NCBI RefSeq assembly: GCF_028858725.1 | Contig: NC_084776.1 | Span: forward strand, 3,968,001-4,032,000 | DNA from: Colius striatus | Lineage: Eukaryota; Chordata; Aves; Coliiformes; Coliidae | Length of the DNA: 64,000 nucleotides | Direction of reading: 5' to 3' | Part shown: positions 60,142 through 64,000 of the stretch, in pieces | How the letters are laid out: each line of letters starts with the position of its first letter | Position numbering within the stretch: the stretch's first letter is position 1 | Program-made: the position numbers and the translations under genes | The notes under the pieces: model-generated | Told to the model about the DNA's origin: nothing | Databases searched by the model: none | What the model saw: only the letters and a program-made list of their open reading frames with translations

Positions 60142-60481
60142 ATTTCCCTGGTTCCCAAGAGTCTGGCACGAAAACGAATTTGGAATAAGAAATACCCTAT
60201 TTGCATTGAACTTGCTAAACAGGATGACTTTATGGCTAAGGCCCAGGCTGATAAAGAGAACTCAGAGGAAAAGTTACCTGCTGCTGAAAAAGTGGACTTG
60301 AACAATGAAGAATCCAAGAAACCTCAGGATGGAGCAAAGTACACTAGCCAAAAGGATCAGGTGCTTTATCTCTTTGGAAGGACAGGTAGAGAGAAGGAGG
60401 AATGGTTCAGAAGGTTTCTTCTCGCAGCCAAGCTGAAGTCTGAAGCAAAGAAGCCATCCAGTTTATGTGGGAGCAAGCCAG
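60142..60481 (+). CDS. TEX2: TEX2 exon 4: residues 611-723, end of the PH-like domain
   Basis: A 340-nt exon from TCCTTCAG|ATT to CCAG|GTACTC; it ends on the first base of a Gly codon. It opens with ISLVPKSLARKRIWNKKYPI, nearly identical to human, followed by a variable Lys/Glu-rich insert (about 640-680) and the C-terminal PH helix VLYLFGRTGREKEEWFRRF (684-702) with the signature tryptophan W698. A basic stretch KLKSEAKKP leads into the linker. The open frame extends 57 nt upstream of the acceptor, but that part is intronic and not conserved. Confidence 0.97.
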
Positions 60482-61617
60482 GTACTCACATTTTGTATTC
60501 TAGTAAAAGTATGTATTAAGAGAAACAAACCAAAGTGAATGTTTTCACAGTGGTAGTTATAGCAACTGAGGAGCCATAGTGATCTTTGCAGACAATACTA
60601 CAGACACTCTTGTGCTCCTTATCTGGCCTCTCATTCCCTGCCTTTTCCTCTCTTGGCTATATACCCTCAGCTGTTCTTACTATTTTTAGGCTAGTTTATG
60701 TGAATACATTATTATTCAATGACTGTAACAACTCCTGTAACTTTTGTAAGGATGCATTGTTCAATCTTTTTTTCTCTGTACTGTTGGGACCGATGCAAAT
60801 AGTAATATTAGACTCAATCCTCTTACTACCAGTCTTCCTGCTCCATCCTTCCTTCCACTCCAGTTTCCTGTAACTGGAAGAGCGTTCTTGTGGATCTATG
60901 TCACAAGAAAATACATTTTTCTGTTTAAATAAAAAGTTCTGTGCTAATGTATACATCTGAACCAACAAATACATTAATCTACAGTATTGAACAAATGTTT
61001 GAAACAGTGATTTGAAACCAGCCTCTAATACAATTTAAAATCTGAATGACTCATCTGTCTTTATTCTCTGAGAGGCTTTTAAAAAATTAGTTAACATAAT
61101 TATTTCTGGCACATAACTTATTGCAATGCAAATGCAAAATTAATGGCTAATTAAAATTCAAATAGTTCCATGCTTTTGACAGTCTTCTTAATTGTAACAG
61201 GCTATAATTAATTTCTTTTAAAAAAGAAAAGTTTAGTGTTAGATACATTTTAATCACCTGACTTTTATTTTAGGCAGCCCCCAGCAGGGCTGCTGGGAAT
61301 TCTGCCATATGTTGTACATATGGCAGTGTCCATATTTAAATGTGCTATTGATCAGCTGAGTTGTTCAGTCACATGTCCTGCTGAGTGCTGAATCATACCA
61401 GATATTGACTATTTTGGATTTATGACTACCTAAACACAGGGTAGTGGAGTTTACCTCTACCCTTCAAAATGAGAAAGCACTGCTCTGAATGGTCTTTCTG
61501 CAGAATGAATTAAAACTGCAAGCTAATTCCATTCCTTTAAGTGTTGGGTCATACACTCTGCTGTTTGACTGTTGACTACCTGCTCTGTTAAACAGATATT
61601 ATTCCTTTTTGATGTAG
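60482..61617 (+). other. TEX2 intron 4 (1.1 kb)
   Basis: GTACTC to TTTTTGATGTAG. It contains an octamer-like ATGCAAAT at 61128-61135 in an AT-rich block and a strong inverted repeat at 61302-61326. Confidence 0.93.
61302..61326. repeat. Perfect 10-bp inverted repeat, 5-nt loop
   Basis: CTGCCATATG, TTGTA, CATATGGCAG. A second GC-rich foldback (CCAGCA / TGCTGG near 61281-61296) sits immediately upstream, so the RNA of intron 4 could form two adjacent hairpins about 290 nt before the exon 5 acceptor. Confidence 0.75.
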
Positions 61618-61865
61618 GGATCTTGCCAACACACAGCCGAGCTGATAGCCAGTCTGGAGGTCTCACACACAGCCGAAGCAGCAGCAAGGGAAGTGCAGAA
61701 GAAATTGCATCCCAGCCAAAGCACAAGGATCTGGCTGTCAGTGTGCGGCAGAAAATGCTTCTGGACTACAATATTTATATGGCAAAGTGTGTTCCACATG
61801 AAAAGAAAAGCCCTTCAGGTAGTCCAGTCCTCAGTGCAGATAGCAGCCCTACAGCTGTGAAAAAG
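61618..61865 (+). CDS. TEX2: TEX2 exon 5: residues 724-806, linker before the SMP domain
   Basis: Exon from TTGATGTAG|GG to AAG|GTAATG, 248 nt. The two first bases complete the Gly codon opened in exon 4; the frame ends on a codon boundary after VKK. It includes a Ser-rich HSRSSSKGSAEEI segment and the conserved SVRQKMLLDYNIYMAK helix, then a Ser/Pro-rich region SPSGSPVLSADSSPTA likely to be a phosphorylated linker. In human TEX2 the next residues lead into an acidic stretch and the SMP domain, neither of which I find in the rest of the window. The open frame continues into the intron for 10 codons to a TAG. Confidence 0.96.
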
Positions 61866-64000
61866 GTAATGCTTCCCCCAAAAGATCCATCATAGGTGGT
61901 GGTTGTATTTAATCTTCTTTACTACTTGAAAAATTGTTTATGTTGAAAGAAAAAAAATCATCTCTTTAACCACAGGTTGGATTTAAACTTTCTATAAAGT
62001 TAGTGTGAGTTTTCACACTTGCCAGTTTCCTGCTGACTGTAGTTTCTTCATAAAGTAACATCCAAGTTTTTCACTGAGGTAATTTCTTATCTCCTAAGAA
62101 CATCTGTGTTAATCTTCATTTTCTGTTCATTGTGGAGAGCTAAATTGGGCCTTCTAGGATTCCTGAGTGCATCCAAGCACCTGTTTGGAACAGGATTGTC
62201 ATATAACATGAGTATAACTTGGATGCTGTTCATAGTTGTTGTTCAGTGCAGATATTACACTACGTGTTCTGGTTTCAGCCCCACCTTAGGCTTCACTGAT
62301 GCACTCAGGACCACATGAAGCAGTGCTTTTTTGTCTTGGACCTCAGAACTATTTCTGTTGACTGTTTCAGAAAGTGATGAACCTCTTCAGTTTTCCTCAA
62401 GAATGATATCTGGGCCATGCTGCCATGAATAGAGTTAGGAATTTACCTTCAGCATGTATCTGATGGTCCCCTGCCTGTGGCTTTGATGATTGTGGGACAG
62501 TTTTTACTGCAGTACATCTGTTGCTTGGGTTAACAGGGACAGAAATGGAAGTGGGTCTCACAGACTACAGCTTGATTTGGAGAATCTTGTTCAAAAAGGC
62601 ATAAGACATGGATGTATCAAATGTTATTCATTTTTAAATGTCCTTTAAAGTAATACTAAATGGCTGATGTGTTACTTGTGTAGTACACAGCAGCGTAATA
62701 GTAAACAATGTCTGTACCTCTGACTTATCCTTTGGCCTTTTGGACTGCATTTGAATCATTCATAATAAACAGAACCTTAATATTAAGTATGACACTGTAA
62801 TAAATGGATCCTTCATTTTAAGTATGATCACCATTCATTTAAAAGATGAAATGCATGTCATGACTCTTTGCTGCCAGGCTTTCGTGCAATGTCCAGAGAG
62901 GCATAGGAGACCATGATATAGCATACAAATAAACACATCGTGTGTGCCCTCAGGAAAGAAAGATATTCTAGCTCCCAGCAAGCCCTGAAGCAGTGGTGAA
63001 TTCGCTGCTGAATCTGGCACGTGTCAGAAACCATTCTATAAATAGATCAACGCTGCTGGCAGGAAACTTGCGTCACAGCAGAAGCTCCTAACCCAGCAAT
63101 TCTGCCTGTGTGAGACTGCAGCCATTGGAGCAGTTGTTGCCAAGAAATTATGTTCTGAACTGTAGCAGCACCTACCTGACTGCTCCTAGAAAGCACTGCT
63201 TCTGCTGGCTTCAGGATTTCTGCCTGTAGTAATGAAAAGCAGCCCTGAATTCTCCTTTCATTGCAGGCAACTGACACACACTGAATCTTTCCTTCAGGGA
63301 AACCTGGTGTTAGTAAAATACATAGTAACACGTACACACTCAAAATTATTTCAGCTGCCTTTGCTTTTGTGTCTGTAGTCAGTGATACAAAATCCCAACA
63401 TGTAATATATATCAAAATGTTTTGAGATGGTTCTCAAGTAGACCAAGACATAATCCCCTTGGACTGTAGGTAAAACCTCAGAGGCAGCAGTGGGAACAAT
63501 ATAGTTTCCTGGATCCTGTATACAAATATTGGAAGAAATAGGTAACAAACACACACAAGTCAGGGAAACATACTCTTCCTTCCAGTGTTTGTGAGTTGGA
63601 TTTGAGGATGTAATATTTGGTCTTGCTTTCCAATTTCTTGATAAAACAGAGTATCTGTCCCTCTAGATTCTATTGGGAAGAGAAAGTGTCTCTTCTACAG
63701 ATGCGTTTATAGGTTTGTCCACTCTGGGCTTATCTGCTTTTTCTGCCAGAGATTAATTATATACAAATTTCTCATTTTGTTGCCAGCGGTCAATCTATAT
63801 CTATGTGGTCTCATTTATTCTGTTGCATGTCAGGATGATGATGTGTGTCAGGCCAGCTGATGGGGTGTAAAACTGCTGTCTGCACTGAGCATTTAGTGTT
63901 CCCAGCTAACCCGAGCTATAAAGCTGCACCTCCCAGTGTAAATGAGGCCTTTTCTGACCTTGGTTTATAGAATTTATAGAGCTGAATAACCTGCTCTGTG
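61866..64000 (+). other. TEX2 intron 5, incomplete
   Basis: At least 2.1 kb from GTAATG to the edge of the window. I searched for the expected acidic stretch and SMP-domain start and found neither, so the next exon lies to the right. A 122-codon minus-strand open frame (63047-63415) is unrecognised and judged spurious. Confidence 0.88.

Larger units (their letters stand above)
32140..64000 (+). other. TEX2: TEX2 gene, 5' part (incomplete at right edge)
   Basis: TEX2 is a two-pass ER membrane protein with a PH-like domain and a C-terminal SMP lipid-transfer domain (TULIP superfamily), acting at membrane contact sites; yeast Nvj2 is its relative. The four coding exons here give 806 continuous residues (543 + 67 + 113 + 1 split + 82), with clean phases 0/0/1/0. 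They match the human protein along their length, strongest at residues 273-305, 543-640 and 684-702. Human TEX2 has about 1130 residues, so the SMP domain (about 320 residues) is missing because the window ends. The order is untranslated exon 1, intron of 19.9 kb, then the coding exons. The start of transcription is approximate. Confidence 0.97.

Noticed and set aside
63047..63415. 122-codon minus-strand open frame in TEX2 intron 5
   Set aside because: No similarity recognised; no splice or promoter signals around it.

Overview
The window looks like nuclear DNA from an amniote, most probably a bird. It holds short exons with GT-AG borders inside long AT-rich introns, a GC-rich CpG-island promoter, low interspersed-repeat content, and two fragments that read like the 3' end of the CR1 LINEs typical of birds and other sauropsids. 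I see no bacterial, viral or organellar gene organisation. Species cannot be fixed by eye.

Two protein-coding genes can be supported, both on the + strand and in tandem. The left part (1 to about 17.1 kb) is the 3' end of PECAM1 (CD31). Four small exons encode the cytoplasmic tail: a VEYTEV exon (1366-1434), a TVYSEI exon (5481-5537), a 23-nt microexon (11982-12004) and a terminal exon (16883-16912) encoding nine residues and a stop. Their phases join without a break and match the mammalian tail, which has the two ITIM/ITSM tyrosines, a 23-nt exon and a nine-residue last exon. The extracellular Ig domains and the membrane segment lie left of the window.

From about 17.1 to 31.5 kb I recognise no conserved gene. 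Two very good splice-bounded segments (18053-18081 and 18922-18988) would, if joined in frame to the PECAM1 microexon, give an alternative tail ending in a third ITIM-like motif (LDYGTL) with a poly(A) signal 90 bases beyond the stop. This is the most interesting unproven signal in the window. The same interval holds an 89-bp higher-order minisatellite (19580-19757) beside a small CpG-rich patch.

The right half is TEX2, an ER-anchored SMP-domain lipid-transfer protein (metazoan relative of yeast Nvj2). It has a CpG-island promoter with an untranslated first exon ending at 32240, a 19.9-kb first intron, a large first coding exon (52163-53791, residues 1-543, including an acidic/Ser-rich N-terminus and two membrane segments) and three further exons (58300-58500, 60142-60481, 61618-61865) that carry the PH-like domain and linker to residue 806. 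The SMP domain exons must lie beyond the right edge. From my memory of the human map, PECAM1 and TEX2 are adjacent and in the same orientation in human 17q23, so the arrangement looks ancestral.
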